The notes: generated by a model from the letters alone, not told the origin. Shown: positions 13,912-30,239, counted from the stretch's first letter. The stretch: 64,000 bases of DNA from Epiperipatus broadwayi (GCA_028023455.1 JAQFVV010006199.1:4540972-4604971); one strand, 5' to 3'. Numbers and translations: made by a program.

Positions 13912-14572
13912 AAAGGGGATTGGAACTCAGACTTTTAAGCTTCCTTTAATCCACTCCATTTTATACAACCGACACACGCTATCACATACATGTGAAAAAG
14001 ATAAATAATCTCCAATATATGTATTTCATGCTGAATAGCACTCATTAATTGGTCCAGCTCATCATCTCCCACACATATATTTAATCAGTGCTTGGTTTAT
14101 ATTAAGATAGCAAATCTTCAAACTTTAATGACAGGCTTCAGTCTTCTCCATTCTCCAACTCTTCAAACATCCTTATCATTGAAAATCTGATGATGGCATA
14201 TTCAAAACCCTTGAAGAGTCAGAATGATTTACAGTCAACATGGGTATGACAACCAAATTGGCAAACAAGAGTTTTGAACATGACATCATCATATTTTTAA
14301 TGATGTGGACAACTGAAGAGTTTGAGAGTGGAGAAGACTGAAGACTGTCCATTAAAGTTTTAAGATTTGCTATCTTAATATAAACTGAGCACTGGTTATA
14401 TATATGTGTGGGAGATGATGATCTGGACCAACTGATGAGTGTTGGTTCAGCACAAAATATGTATATTGGAAATCATGTATCTTTTTTGCATGTATATGAT
14501 CATGTGTGTCAGTTGTATTAGATGGACTGGATGGCTAAAGGGAGCTTGAAAGTCTGGGTTCAAATTCCCTAC
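13912..14572. repeat. ~660-bp inverted-repeat element with tRNA T-arm-like ends
   Basis: The left arm (about 13912-14200) is nearly the reverse complement of the right arm (about 14290-14572), with roughly 90 bp between them, so the whole element can form one long hairpin. The right end carries GGGTTCAAATTCCC (14556-14569), which looks like the T arm / box B of a tRNA, preceded by TGGCTAAAGGG (14531-14541), which resembles box A but at short spacing. The left end has a mutated mirror of the same motif near 13915-13930. There is no coding capacity. It may be a head-to-head dimer of a tRNA-derived SINE or a long foldback MITE. A single-arm copy lies at 1-290. Confidence 0.75.
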
Positions 14573-14926
14573 AATTATTAATGTTAAGCAAGTAATTTAA
14601 ATAAAAAACATTGTCAACTTTTTTTTAGATTACAGTAACTGTCTCATAATAATCATAGGATAGGTCTATGATCTATTTTATATTTTTCTTATTAAAAATA
14701 TTTTAATTAAGTTTAAAAACATTTAAAAATCAATGCTAACAATTTAATAGAAAAATAAACAAATTAAACATCTTAAATCATCTTGGTAGATTTTAATAAA
14801 CTAATGGTTAATTATAAAAATGTGAATCAAAATAATACATAGAAATAAAGTCTTTTTCTATATCTATATTTTATAACATTTTTATTGCAAAAAATAAAAA
14901 AATATTAAAACTAATTTTTTTTTAAA
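14573..14926. other. AT-rich DNA with no recognisable gene
   Basis: Short AT-rich spacer between two inverted-repeat elements. No feature was recognised. Confidence 0.6.
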
Positions 14927-15060
14927 TGACAAAAAATATTAATATTTACTTAATTGTTGATTTTATATATGCATATCCATATATGCATAATATTCCCAAT
15001 ACAAATATGGATATGCATATATAAAATCAACAATTAAGTAAATGTTAATATTTTTTGTCA
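14927..15060. repeat. Near-perfect 134-bp hairpin element
   Basis: Two arms of about 55 bp are reverse complements with roughly one mismatch. The element starts TGACAAAAAATATTAATATT and ends with the mirror image. The central loop is about 24 nt. Arms this well matched in freely mutating DNA suggest a recent foldback MITE or a recent palindrome. No coding potential. Confidence 0.85.
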
Positions 15061-17211
15061 TTTTTTTATTATTTTTTGTTTATGATTCTCAGAACTTTTG
15101 GGATAAAAGTGTTTGTTGCAGTTGTTTATAAAGTTCAAAAATTTACTAGTTTTACTTGTCATGGATTAAAAATATTTTTTTAAATTATTTTTATTTTTGT
15201 TATCTAGAAATAAGTTTGAATAATTGTTGATTTTAGATAACAGAAAACATATTTTATCTTCTAGTAGATAATTTTTGGATTCAGATATTTCTTGTTCTGT
15301 TTTTTATAAAAAAAAAAAATCAAATGTGTGTGCATTTATCAACATAAATCATTCTAATTTTTATAATTTTTTTTATATTTTATGGCTATTATAGTTGCAC
15401 AGCATCCAAATAATTTATCTTATTTTTGTGGTTAAACCCATTGTCACTTTGAATAGAATAACATATATGTAATTTTTTATTTAAATACTTTCATTGACTA
15501 AAAATGTTTGCTTATGATATTTTACTGAGGAATTTTATATTTATGGTTGAAAATGTATTTACAATTAAAAAAAATAAAACTCTGAAAAAATATGTTACAT
15601 TTATTTAAATGAAACATCAATAATATTGCTTATTTATTCTATTTTCAGAGACTCATGTCATGTATATGAATACAAACAATTCTATTCATTTTTGAATGAT
15701 ACGGTGAAAAAATATAACGGACTAATACCTCAAGAAAAATTAAATATAAATAGTTTTATTAATCAAAATAGTTTTCAACCACATACAAACATTTCTTTAT
15801 AAAAATATTACTAATCTTGTAGAAATTGGTTTTTCTAGATTAAAAAAGATAGAGAAGATCAAAAATAAAGAAGTAAAGAAGTATTAAATATGTGAGTTTG
15901 TTTTTGTTCCAGAAGACTGGAATTGGGACACTTTTGTTTCATAACTTGTACTTTTACTTATTTATATTAAATGATTTAAATTCTTTTACTTTGAAGAATG
16001 ATTATTATATTATGATACACAAACTAAAGGAAAATGAACTCTCATAAAAATATTGGATTAGATTGTATAAATTCTAATAATTTTTAATATAAAAAAAACA
16101 AATGACATGTTGCAATTTTTTTTTGATTTTGTATTTGATTTAAACAAATAAAATAATAATGTTATAATGATATTCAAAAATATGTTACTTTAATTAATAT
16201 ATGATTGTACAAAGGTTTGTAATGATGGTATTTTACTTATAGTTAAATGTTGAATTATTTTCATAATCCAATAATTACATTATTAAATGTTTTTATAAAA
16301 ATTCAAACTTCATTCACTTCTAAATACATTCAACTATTCTATACTGTGATGATTATTTGATCTCTCTCAAGCATAATATAAAGAATGTTTCATCAAACAG
16401 TGATCATTTCCTTTATATAAAACTCATATATTTGATAATATATTACAAAAATAATCATTCTTACATTTTATTTTTTGTAATCTTGGATTCAAACTTAGAA
16501 TGATACTTATTGTGCTTGTTTAAATCCCAGTTTATTAAACAATTTTACACATTGGGAATTGTCAAAAACTTTATGTATTTAAATTACTTAATTAATATGA
16601 CTATATTTTACTTTTATTTGTGATTATGTATCCCAGAATATTAAATATTCATCAAATAATGTAAATTTTATATGCATAATCAACTCTTTCATTATGAATT
16701 TGGTATGTCTTAATTATTATCACTATTGTATTTCATTTTTCCACTGCTTTTCCTGGACCAATTTTCATTATTTTATGCATATTATATTTTTTTTCAAATC
16801 TTTGAAGTGCACAACTCTTTCCTGAATACAATAACTTTTATTTGATTACTTAATCTATTGGACAAATACTTAAACTGAACTAATTTAATACAGCAATGAT
16901 AATTTTATTAGTATAAACAAGCATAAACACAAATATTACATAAATTACCTTGACTAAATATTTACATTATTTATTACATTTTCAGTATCTGAAATATAGG
17001 ATTGATCATTATTTAAATATTGCCTATTAGCCTTTTCTTTTTTTTTTTACAAAATTTTAGTGTTGCGTAATTTTCCATTTTCTCTAATAACAACATTTTA
17101 ACTAATTATACAAACTAATACATGCATGACAACATTTTAATAGTCATATAAAAAAATTTAAAAAATCAAGTCAATGTCACATGACCTAATTTAATAAGCT
17201 GGTATTACAAA
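15061..17211. other. AT-rich DNA with no recognisable gene
   Basis: About 2.1 kb of AT-rich sequence. Nothing in it matches other parts of the window and no frame is long or biased enough to call. Confidence 0.6.
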
Positions 17212-17360
17212 TGGTATATATAGAGCTCACAAATAAGCTCCTAACAAGCTTTATAGAATATTCACAACCCCCAGGCCACCAGTATCAGAAACCAGTCTGG
17301 GGTTGGGCATATTCTGCAAAGCTTGTTAAGAGCTTATTTGCAAACTCTATATATATCATA
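17212..17360. repeat. ~150-bp inverted-repeat (MITE-like) element
   Basis: The left arm (17212-17275) contains AATAAGCTCCTAACAAGCTT, and the right arm (17297-17360) contains its near reverse complement AAGCTTGTTAAGAGCTTATT. The arms are about 90% matched by eye and the tip is GC-rich (ACCCCCAGGCC / CTGGGGTTGGG). It is non-coding and resembles a foldback MITE. Target-site duplications are not distinguishable in the surrounding TA-rich DNA. Confidence 0.75.
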
Positions 17361-18762
17361 TAAAGATATATTTTGTACTATAAATCAGCGCTGACTATCA
17401 AATGGATTTTTGAAACAGAATAATAATTTGATTCTGATTCTACAAAAGATCTCAAACTCCCAAATCAGTCACAATATATTCTAAAGTACAGTATTTTCTT
17501 ACTTGACTTAATTCTTCCCTCATTCATTTTTATAAATGAAGAGATCATTGTACATGATTTTTAATTATCAGGGTTAATTAAAACTTATTTATTAATTTTA
17601 AACATATCTATTAAACTACATTTTGGCAGTTTCTCGAATCCACACCATTTTCATTAATGAGCTTATCTGAAACTAAATTGCTAGCTCTAGTAGTATTGTA
17701 ATTAATAAATCTGATATTCTAAGAAATAGGAAAGAACTACCCTTCTGCTAATATATTTCCTTGAATATTAAGACTAAAATACCTTACAAAATCAGCATCA
17801 TATTTATTGATCGTTGATACTCATTTAAGTTAGGAATTTCTATAGATAAATATATTTAAATAGACTAAATAAATTAATACATATAATTCATTAATATCAA
17901 ATAAAACAATAACCAAGAGATAACAATTAATAAAATATCAGCTTATTATCTATATCATAAATAAAATCTTTAAAATATTTAGTTGCAGTAATATCAAATT
18001 TAAATTACTATCCCTTTAATATATAAATTTTATATATGTGACATTCCAATATTAGATTTTCTCTGTACACGCGAGCATACTTCTAATTTAAATATTGCTT
18101 ATTGTTATATTTCTATTACTTTATTTTAAATAGACTTCTTTGACTTTTATATCAGTCATCTAATTTAAATGTTATATTCCAAACTTCACGTATTAAAAAT
18201 TATGTCAGTATTCTTTATATTATCTTTTTATTATAATATAAAATTATTATTTTAATTAATACTCATTATTCTTTTAACTTAAGATAGCTAAAGTGTCACC
18301 GTTCAAAATCTTTTCTTTGATAACTACAGTTACATTTAACTCAGAATGGAATAATTATATGCATTCTTCTATTTTACAATGAAATTAACAAGCAAATTTA
18401 ATGTCTAAAATGACGTTTCATTTCTCTTAATTTATTAAAATATTATTTTTTTAAATTTCCAAGTTCTTTCAAGAATATAATTAATATTTTTTACTTAAAA
18501 GGGCTATATTCAATTTTTGTTAAATTTTAAATTTTTTTAAAAAAGTGATTTTTAAAATACTAAAACTTCTTTCATAAAAAAAAAGATTCTAAGCAGTTTA
18601 CTTTTTAATTCTTTGCTTTTACAAATTTTAATTTCATAGAATTTCTGCAGTGAATTTACAACAGAGTGTTTATTATCATACTTGTTCACATAGAATCAAC
18701 AACAACAATTTGTGCTTTGTCTTTTCCTCCATTCAAATAGATCTCATTTATGTGAGATAATC
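17361..18762. other. AT-rich DNA with no recognisable gene
   Basis: About 1.4 kb of AT-rich sequence upstream of the hAT element, with no recognisable coding or structural feature. Confidence 0.55.
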
Positions 18763-19094
18763 CTTTATACCAGGAGTCCCAACCCTATGCCCACAGGCAC
18801 CATGGTGCCCACAGACCATTTTACGTGTGCCCGTTGCTATCCGAACACGATAAAAAATTATTTATCGGATACAAATAAATTTAATTCTTAAAATTTCTTA
18901 TAAATTATTGGATTATATTGTAATCAAATGTTAAATTTTTATTTTTGAAATAAATATTTTTTTGTACATTATGTGTATTATTAACAATATCCAACTATAA
19001 ATTTACTTTGAAAAAATAAATGGTGCCTGCCACCTGGCCAGTATTATAGAATGTGCTCTTAAGTGCAAAAAGGTTGGGGACCACTGCTTTATAT
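18763..19094. mobile_element. hAT-type MITE with 8-bp target-site duplication
   Basis: A 316-bp non-coding element (18771-19086) begins CAGGAGTCCCAACCCT and ends AAGGTTGGGGACCACTG, so its ends are imperfect terminal inverted repeats of the CAGNGGTCCCCAAC kind known from hAT transposons. It is flanked by CTTTATAC (18763-18770) and CTTTATAT (19087-19094), an 8-bp duplication with one change, and 8 bp is the hAT-specific length. It has no transposase and would depend on one from elsewhere. It lies directly beside the end of the long repeat at 19093, so it probably inserted near that boundary. Confidence 0.85.
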
Positions 19095-21398
19095 TATAAT
19101 GATCCAAATGAAAATGAATATCGAATCTTACCGTAATCTGCACTATAAGGGCGCCATCTAGGCATTTGAGCCTAGAAAATTTATAAAGTAGGCAGATACA
19201 TGATGTTAAGATTTCACTTTATTTTATATTTAGACCGTTAGCCCATTGTCACTAGCTCAGTGGAATAGCAGAGATTTAATTTTATAAATTCTTATCTAAG
19301 AATATTTTTACAAAAGAATAAAATAAGCCATTGCCAATAATTATACACACAAACATTTATTTACACACATACATAATCATTTTAAATTTGAGGAATAACA
19401 TTTATTATTTTAGATTTTAATATTCTTTTAATTTAACTTATTATTTTAACATTTTAAATTATCTACACAAATGAATTTTATATTTATTTTAAGATTGTCG
19501 AGTATAAATAAACTACATAGATTTGCATTTGAAAAGAAAATATTCTGTCCCTTATTTAACTTTAGGCCAAAAGTTCGCAGTCAAACCGGTGTCAATCCAT
19601 CTGATACACTGATGTATTCAATGTAGCATGAAATACAACAGCACAAAAAAATACTATACTGTCATGAATGTACATCTGAACAGTATAGTTAGAAGACATT
19701 AACTCTCATTCAGATAGGAATACTATGTCTATCTGATAAGAACAATAAAAAAAAACTCCATAGGAAGGAACTGCGTCTTCCATCTTACCATCACTTCCAT
19801 AAGCAACAAAGTGTTGTGCTGCATATAAAACGATCCTGCCCATAGCGAATCTCGTACTACATCTACTAATTACACCAATATATCCAATCCATTAACCCAA
19901 TTTAACTACGAAACAAATAACCTAAGATTACCCTTCCCTAATTAATTCATATAACTTCACAAATCTATACAGCCATTCACACCTGACTTAAATTTAACAT
20001 TTATATAAATTCGCACAGATGGATTTATTAAAGTTTGTTTTTTAATGTTGAGCACAGATCGACTACATGGATTACATGCTCAAAAACATTTCAAAATAAA
20101 CATAAATGATTAAAATATAAAGTCATTGATGCAATTGCAGAGGAATTTCACAAGAAACCCATATGGCATTCATCATAAGATGCCGCATTGACACCAATAA
20201 CTAAAAAGACATCCGAATAAATACATTTTAGATATTCACCATAGGATATCATTATTTACCGAATGTCTATATATCTTAAACATATATGAAAACAAAAACA
20301 TAATTAAATGTGAATGAATCCATGCAAGCGTCTATACCCAATTGAAATTTAATGCATTTAATAATTTAAATGATAAATATTAATACAAATAAAAATAATA
20401 ATTAAAAAAAATGGAAATGATTTTTTAGCAAACAAATATGTAAAAATTAAACATGTATAATTAATTTGTAACATAAGTCAGAGAAAAGTTCTTTTTTTAA
20501 AATTTAGATTAACTGATCAAATCTTTAAAGTTTTTAATTACTTCAAATTTTAAAATTGTTCAGTTCAATTGCTTACAGTAGAAGAGCTCCCAGTTCCTGT
20601 TGGCAATTCCCATGAAGACTTTCATGGAAGACCGGTCTGATATTCTGGAGGTAGCCTTAGCTGGTTCCATTCTGGTATCACAGTCATTTCATTTTTAAAA
20701 TAAGTGAGAGAGAACAACAAATGCATCTTATCATTCTTCTCACAAACTCAAGTTGGAACTGTCATGAAACTGTCTTAATTTGAATCGTTTTTCTTTTATA
20801 ATCCTCCTATGGATTCCATGAACAAAAACGTCACTGTTTCATTTTTTCATTATGGTCTGGGCCTTTATTTGCTGCTTCTATATTGGACAAGCTAATTCTT
20901 TTTATTCTCTTATCTATATTTCATTTATTTTAAGTGCCCCAAGGGTTAGTTTGCTTTTCAATTAATTTATAAAACAATCATTTCCATTTACAAAAATATA
21001 TAAATCTTTTTACAAAAATATATGTTCAAACACTTTTTTCATTTATTAAAAAAAAATATTTTTAAAGTTTTGCATCTGTGCGAATATATATACGTTTAAC
21101 AACTCTTTAATTTTAGCTTTTAGTAAATTTATTTTTATTTGCGAACTTAAAAGTTTTTATTTTAAATTAATGTAACAACATATTTATATATCATTACATA
21201 TCAGTAAACTTCCTCAAAAAACAAAAACATTAAAAAAAAAAAAGAATTTACTTAGTGTTAGTAATTACGTTACACAAATTGATTATATGAAAATTTCAAA
21301 AGGACAAAACTTTTTTTTAAAATACAAAACAGTAATTACACACAAATATAATGATAAAAAAAATGTTGACTGTTGATTTTTTACTACCAGCTAAATTT
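19093..21398 (-). repeat. Long repeat copy A (putative 3' LTR, ~2.3 kb)
   Basis: Read on the minus strand it would run from next to the purine tract to the hAT insertion. It contains a TATA-like TATAAAAG at 20793-20800 (minus), placed as a promoter for such an LTR. A GGGCGCCATCTA block lies near the far end (about 19149-19160), and similar GGCGCCA blocks occur in the other two LTR-like sequences of the window. A GC-richer patch at about 20575-20950 is conserved in all three copies. Short open frames here are broken in one copy or another and are not genes. Confidence 0.55.
20793..20800 (-). promoter_or_regulatory. Candidate TATA box in long repeat copy A
   Basis: TATAAAAG on the minus strand, in the GC-richer conserved patch. 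Copy B keeps the equivalent near 23430. If the repeat is an LTR, this would set the U3/R boundary about 30 bp downstream, toward lower coordinates. Confidence 0.35.
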
Positions 21399-21817
21399 CT
21401 GCCCCCTCCCTTCCAAGTTTCTTTTCTTCTACTTTTAACTCGGGCAAGTTAAATGCTTGGATTTTAAATAAAAAAATTATGATTTATATTAATTTAATTA
21501 TGTTTCATTTATTACTTTTTATTCCTCATATTCATTTTTATATATGTGCAATTTTTTTTACTGGCAGTACCTTTAAAACAAAATTCAAAGTATAACTTTA
21601 TGTTAATACAAAAACAATACATACACATTTCAGAAAAAAATATTATGGGCGTGATTTATTTTTAAAAGTACTCATGTTTTATTAAACATCTTGCTATAGC
21701 TTTATGTTAATACAAAAATGTACTTATTTCAGAAAAAAAAATGTTACTGGCATGATTCATTTTTAAAATTCTCAGGGTCCTGGTTGTTATTAAAGATCAG
21801 CCCCAGTTGGGAGACCA
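21399..21817 (-). mobile_element. Short internal region with polypurine tract and primer site
   Basis: On the minus strand the right end (21800-21817) reads TGGTCTCCCAACTGGGG, starting with TGG as primer-binding sites do, and resembling the site of the 57-62 kb element. The left end (21399-21414) reads GGAAGGGAGGGGGCAG, a polypurine tract. Between them an approximately 104-bp unit is present twice (about 21593-21680 and 21697-21780), sharing CTTTATGTTAATACAAAAA and a TTTCAGAAAAAAA block. There is no coding capacity. At about 420 bp it is smaller than the flanking repeats, as in TRIM-like elements but with unusually long terminal repeats. Confidence 0.5.
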
Positions 21818-23907
21818 ATTATAACGATCCAAATGAAAGTGATGATCAAATCTTACTGTAATCTGCACTACAAGGATGCCATTTAGGCATTTGAACCTAG
21901 AAAAATTTATAAAGTAGGCAGATACACTGTTAAGATCCCACTTTATTTTATATTTAGACCATTCGCCCATTGTCACTAGATCAGCAGAGTAGCAGAGATT
22001 TATATTGATAAATTCTTATCTAAGACTAATTTTAATATTAAACAAAGAATAAAATAAGCCACTGCCAGTAATTAACATACAAACAATATTTATTTACGCA
22101 CATATATAATCATTTTAAATTTGAGGAATAACATTTATTATTTAGATTTTAATATCAATTTTTAATTTAAATTATTATTTTAAGATTGTCGAGTATGAAT
22201 GAATTTAATATTTTTTATAGAGATCATCAAGTATGAATAGACTACATAGATCTGCATTTGAAAAAAAAATTTTTTATCCCTTATTTAACCTTAGGCCAAA
22301 AGTTCGCAGTCAAACTGGCATCAATCCATCTGATACATTGATGTATTCAATGCAGCATGAATACAACAACACAAAATACTATACTGTCAGGAATGTACAT
22401 CTGAACAGTAAGTAGAGTTAGAGAAGACATTGTCTCTCAACCAAACAGGAATGCTACATCTGCTGGCAAGAAGAACAATAAACAAAAACCTCCATAGGAA
22501 TGGACCGCATCTTCCATCTTACTATCCAATTCCATTAGGCAAATGGGGGTGTGCGGCGTATATATGCAATTCTGCCTGTAGTGGATCTCATGCTACATTT
22601 ACTAATTACATCAATACATCCAATCCATTGACCCAATTTAGCTACAAAACAAATAACCTAAGATTACCCTCCCTTAAACTATATATATAACTTTACAAAT
22701 CTATATAGCCATTCACGCCCGACTTAAATTTAACATTTATATACGTTCGCACAGATGAATTTTATAAAATTTGTTTTATAATGTTGAGTATAGATCAGCT
22801 GCATAGATTCCACAGTTAAAAACATTCCGAAATAAACATAACTGATCAAAATACAAAGTCATCGATAACATCAATTGCAGAGGGAATTCACGAAATCCAA
22901 TGGAATTCATCATAAGATGCCGCATTGACATCGATGACTTATATATTCTAATCAAATATGAAAACCACAACCTAATTAACCGCTAACAAATCCATGCAAC
23001 GTCCATACCCAACTTAAATTTATGCATTTAAATAATTTATACAAAAATATTAATAAGAAATGAAAATGGAAATGATTTTAGCAAACTTAACTATGTAAAA
23101 TTTAAACATTAATTATTAATTTGGAAAGTCAGATTAAAGTTCATTTACAGAAAAAAATGTTTACCTTGTTAAATCTTTATAGTTCTTAATTATTTGTAGT
23201 AAAATTTTCCCATTTACACCTTACAGTAGAAGAGCTCCCAGTTCCTGGTGTATTCCCATGAAGACTTTCATGGAAGACCAGTCTGATATTCTGGAGGTAG
23301 CCTTAGCTGTTTCCATTCTGGTATCACAGTCATTTCATTTTTAAAATAAGTGAGAGAGAACGACAAGTGCATCTTATCATTCTTCTCACGAAATCAAGTT
23401 GGAACTGTCAGGAAAACTTAATATTTCTTTTTTTATAATCCTCCTATGGATTCCATGAACAAAAACCATCACTGTTCCATTTTTTCATTATGGTCTGGGC
23501 CTTTATTTGCTGCTTCTATATTGGACAAGCCAATTCTTTATTTTCTTATCTATATTTCCCTCTGACTTTTTAATTACAGTATATAAAAGCCCCGAGGGTT
23601 AGTTTGCTTTTCAATTACTTTATAAAACAATCATTTCCATTTACAAAAATATTTTATCTTTAAATCTTGTACTTTTTTATAACAAAGTATGTTCAAATAC
23701 TTTTATTTATTAAAAAAATATATTTTTAAAGTTTTGCATCTGTACGAATATATGTTTAACAACTCTTTAATTTTTTTTAGCTTTTAGATTTTTAATAAAT
23801 TTATTTTTATTTGCGAACTTAGTTTTTATTTTAAATTAATGTAACAGCATATTTATATATTGTTACATATCGGTAAACTTCCTCAAAAAACAAAAACATT
23901 AAAAAAA
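21818..23907 (-). repeat. Long repeat copy B (putative 5' LTR, end missing)
   Basis: It aligns with copy A along most of its length but is more diverged and has many small indels. The first 80 codons of apparent frame near 22233-22415 correspond to a region interrupted in copy A. The outer end is missing: after the A-rich stretch near 23900 the sequence jumps directly into copy C, at a position of copy A about 1.45 kb further in. The joint lies in a run of A residues shared by both sites, suggesting recombination through microhomology. Confidence 0.55.
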
Positions 23908-25346
23908 ACTCCAAAGGAAGGAACTGCATCTTCCATCTTACCATCTCTTCCATAGGCAACAAAGTGTTGTGTGGCATATAAAACGATTCTGCCTGTAGCG
24001 AATCTCATACTACATCTACTAATTACACCAATATATCCAATCCATTGACCAAATTTAACTACGAAACAAATAACCTAAGATTACCCTTCCCTAATTAATT
24101 CATATAACTTCACAAATCTATAGAGCCATTCATGCCCAACTTAAATTTAACATTTATATATATTCGCACAGATGGATTTATTAAAGTTTGTTTTTTAATG
24201 TTGAGCACAGATCGACTACATGGATTACATGCTCAAAAACATTTCAAGATAAACATAAATGATCAAAATATAAAGTCATTGATGCAATTGCAGAGGAATT
24301 TCACAAGAAACCCATATGGCATTCATCATAAGATGCTGCATTGACACCAATAAATAAAACGGCATCCGAATAAATACATTTTAGATATTCACCGTAAGAT
24401 ATCATTATTTACTGAATGTCTATATATTTTAATCATATATGAAAACAAAAATGTAATTAAACGTGAACGAATCCATGCAAGCGTCTATGCCCAATTGAAA
24501 TTTAATGCATTTAATAATTTAAATGATAAATATTAATACAAATAAAAATAATAATTAAAAAAAATGGAAATGATTTTTTAGCAAACCAATATGTAAAAAT
24601 TAAACATTTATAATTAATTTGAAACATAAGTCAGAGAAAAGTTCTTTTTTTTTAAATTTAGATTAACTGATCAAATCTTTAAAGTTCTTAATTACTTCAG
24701 ATTTTAAAATTGTTCAGTTCAATTGCTTACAGTAGAAGAGCTCCCGGTTCCTGTTGGCAATTCCCATGAAGACTTTTATGGAAGACTGGTCTGATATTCT
24801 GGAGGTAGCCTTAGCTGTTTCCATTCTGGTATCACAGTCATTTCATTTTTAAAATAAGTGAGAGAAAATGACAAGTGCGTCCTATCGTTCTTCTCACAAA
24901 CTCAAGTTGGAACTGTCAGGAAACTGTCTTAATTTGAATTGTTTTTCTTTTATAATCCTCCTATGGATTCCATGAACAAAAATGTCACTGTTCCATTTTT
25001 TCGTTATGGTCCGGGCCTTTATTTGCTGTATCTATATTGGACAAGCTAATTCTTTTTATTCTATTATCTATATTTCATTTATTTTAAGTGCCCCAAGGGT
25101 TAGTTTGCTTTTCAATTAATTTATAAAACAATCATTTCCATTTACAAAAATATATAAATCTTTTTACAAAAATATACGTTCAAGCACTTTTTTCATTTAT
25201 TAAAAAAAAATATTTTTAAAGTTTTGCATCTGTGCGAATATATATCCGTTTAACAACTTTTTAATTTTAGCTTTTAATAAATTTATTTTTATTTGCAAAC
25301 TTAAAAGTTTTTATTTTAAATTAATGTAATGGCATATTTATATATC
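23908..25346 (-). repeat. Long repeat copy C (partial, nearly matching copy A)
   Basis: It corresponds to about 19755-21180 of copy A with only scattered differences, for example in the block around 24130-24350 compared with 19980-20200. It begins within the A-rich joint to copy B and stops near 25346, about 220 bp short of the outer end of copy A. No coding region. It probably arose by unequal exchange or insertion of a copy A-like sequence. Confidence 0.65.
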
Positions 25347-29216
<3,870 letters not shown>

Positions 29217-29266
29217 TATGTGCAATTATGTTTTTTTTATTTAAAAAAAAAACATAATTGCACATA
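29217..29266. repeat. 50-bp perfect-arm hairpin
   Basis: TATGTGCAATTATG followed by a T-rich run is mirrored by an A-rich run and CATAATTGCACATA. The arms are about 24 bp with almost no loop. It could be a small palindrome or the relic of a foldback element; there is no evidence for terminator function. Confidence 0.8.
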
Positions 29267-29957
29267 TTAATTTTGTTGATTTAGATATTTTAATAGTTTA
29301 TTTTGAAAAACGGTATGCATCCCGAACTTCATTTTGATTGAATTTTCAAACAAATATATGTATATGTAAATTTAACGATTATTATTATATTAAACAAATA
29401 TTTTTATTTTATTAAATATTTGTATTATTAAAAATATAGTCTTAGCTCTTTATAATCAATTCAATTTTATATGTGTGTGATGATACTGTATTTAGTTAAT
29501 ATATTGGGTGCAAGTTTTCTTAATCTGAAGAAAATTTTGCTTCCTTCAATAGACTTTTATAATTGTACTACAAGAAATATCAATATGTGTGTAGGTTTAA
29601 ATTTTAATTGCCTTGTCCAAATGGTGTATTCCAAATGTGTGTATATATATATATTTTAGTGACATGAGTGATACATACACACATCATTTCTTGATTCTGT
29701 ACAATTATATATATATATATATTATAATGAAGATTTTTACAGTTATATAATAAAAATAAAATTATTTTTATTTTATTTTTGGCAATGTATGCAAACAATT
29801 AATACATTGTATGACCTAAAAAAGATGTTATTTATATACATTGAATTAAATCGAAGATTTTCATGGGCTACAGATATAAATGAAATATATATAAACATTG
29901 GATTATATATATATATATATTTATAAATTTGTTTAAACGCACATTGATTACGTAAAT
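29267..29957. other. AT-rich DNA with short TA runs
   Basis: Contains TA runs near 29641-29655, 29706-29721 and 29908-29920. The short frames here are Tyr/Ile-rich products of these runs. No gene was recognised. Confidence 0.55.
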
Positions 29958-30195
29958 AATATTCATTAAGGCTATAGCCTCAAGCACATGCGTATAAAAT
30001 GCGATAGTAGGGACCTCTATAGGTCTTAAAACCACAAGCTTACTCTTTGGAAGAAAAGTGGGAAACCCATTCTTTACTTCAACCTACTTTCTATTTAAAT
30101 AGGTGAAGCTGAAGCTTGTGGTTTTAAGACCTGTAAATGTCCTTACTATCGCATTTTATACGCATGTGCTTGAGGCTACAGCCTTAATGAATATT
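29958..30195. mobile_element. 238-bp foldback MITE with ~85-bp inverted arms
   Basis: The ends are AATATTCATTAAGGCT and its mirror AGCCTTAATGAATATT. The arms continue inward through AGCACATGCGTATAAAATGC and GGTCTTAAAACCACAAGCTT with about 95% match, leaving a ~60-bp centre. The arms are clearly richer in GC than the surroundings. It is non-coding, presumably moved by a DNA transposase supplied from elsewhere. The superfamily cannot be told from the ends. Confidence 0.8.
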
Positions 30196-30239
30196 ATATA
30201 TATTTAAAAATTATACACGGATATACTCGGATATTTCAT

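Larger units (their letters stand above)
19093..25346 (-). mobile_element. Rearranged long-repeat element, probably non-autonomous LTR retrotransposon
   Basis: Three copies of one long sequence lie here: A (19093-21398), B (21818-23907) and C (23908-25346). Read on the minus strand, copy A is preceded by a purine tract (21399-21414) and copy B is followed by a primer-binding-site-like sequence (21800-21817), as expected for 3' and 5' LTRs. The internal region between them is only about 420 bp with no gag or pol. Copies A and C are very alike and B is more diverged, so the block has been reshuffled since insertion. The terminal TG/CA usual for LTRs is not evident, which leaves the class uncertain. 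Confidence 0.55.

Noticed and set aside
22233-22690. Two plus-strand frames (60 and 86 codons) in long repeat copy B
   Set aside because: The matching regions of copies A and C are interrupted by stops and indels, so the frames are not conserved as coding.
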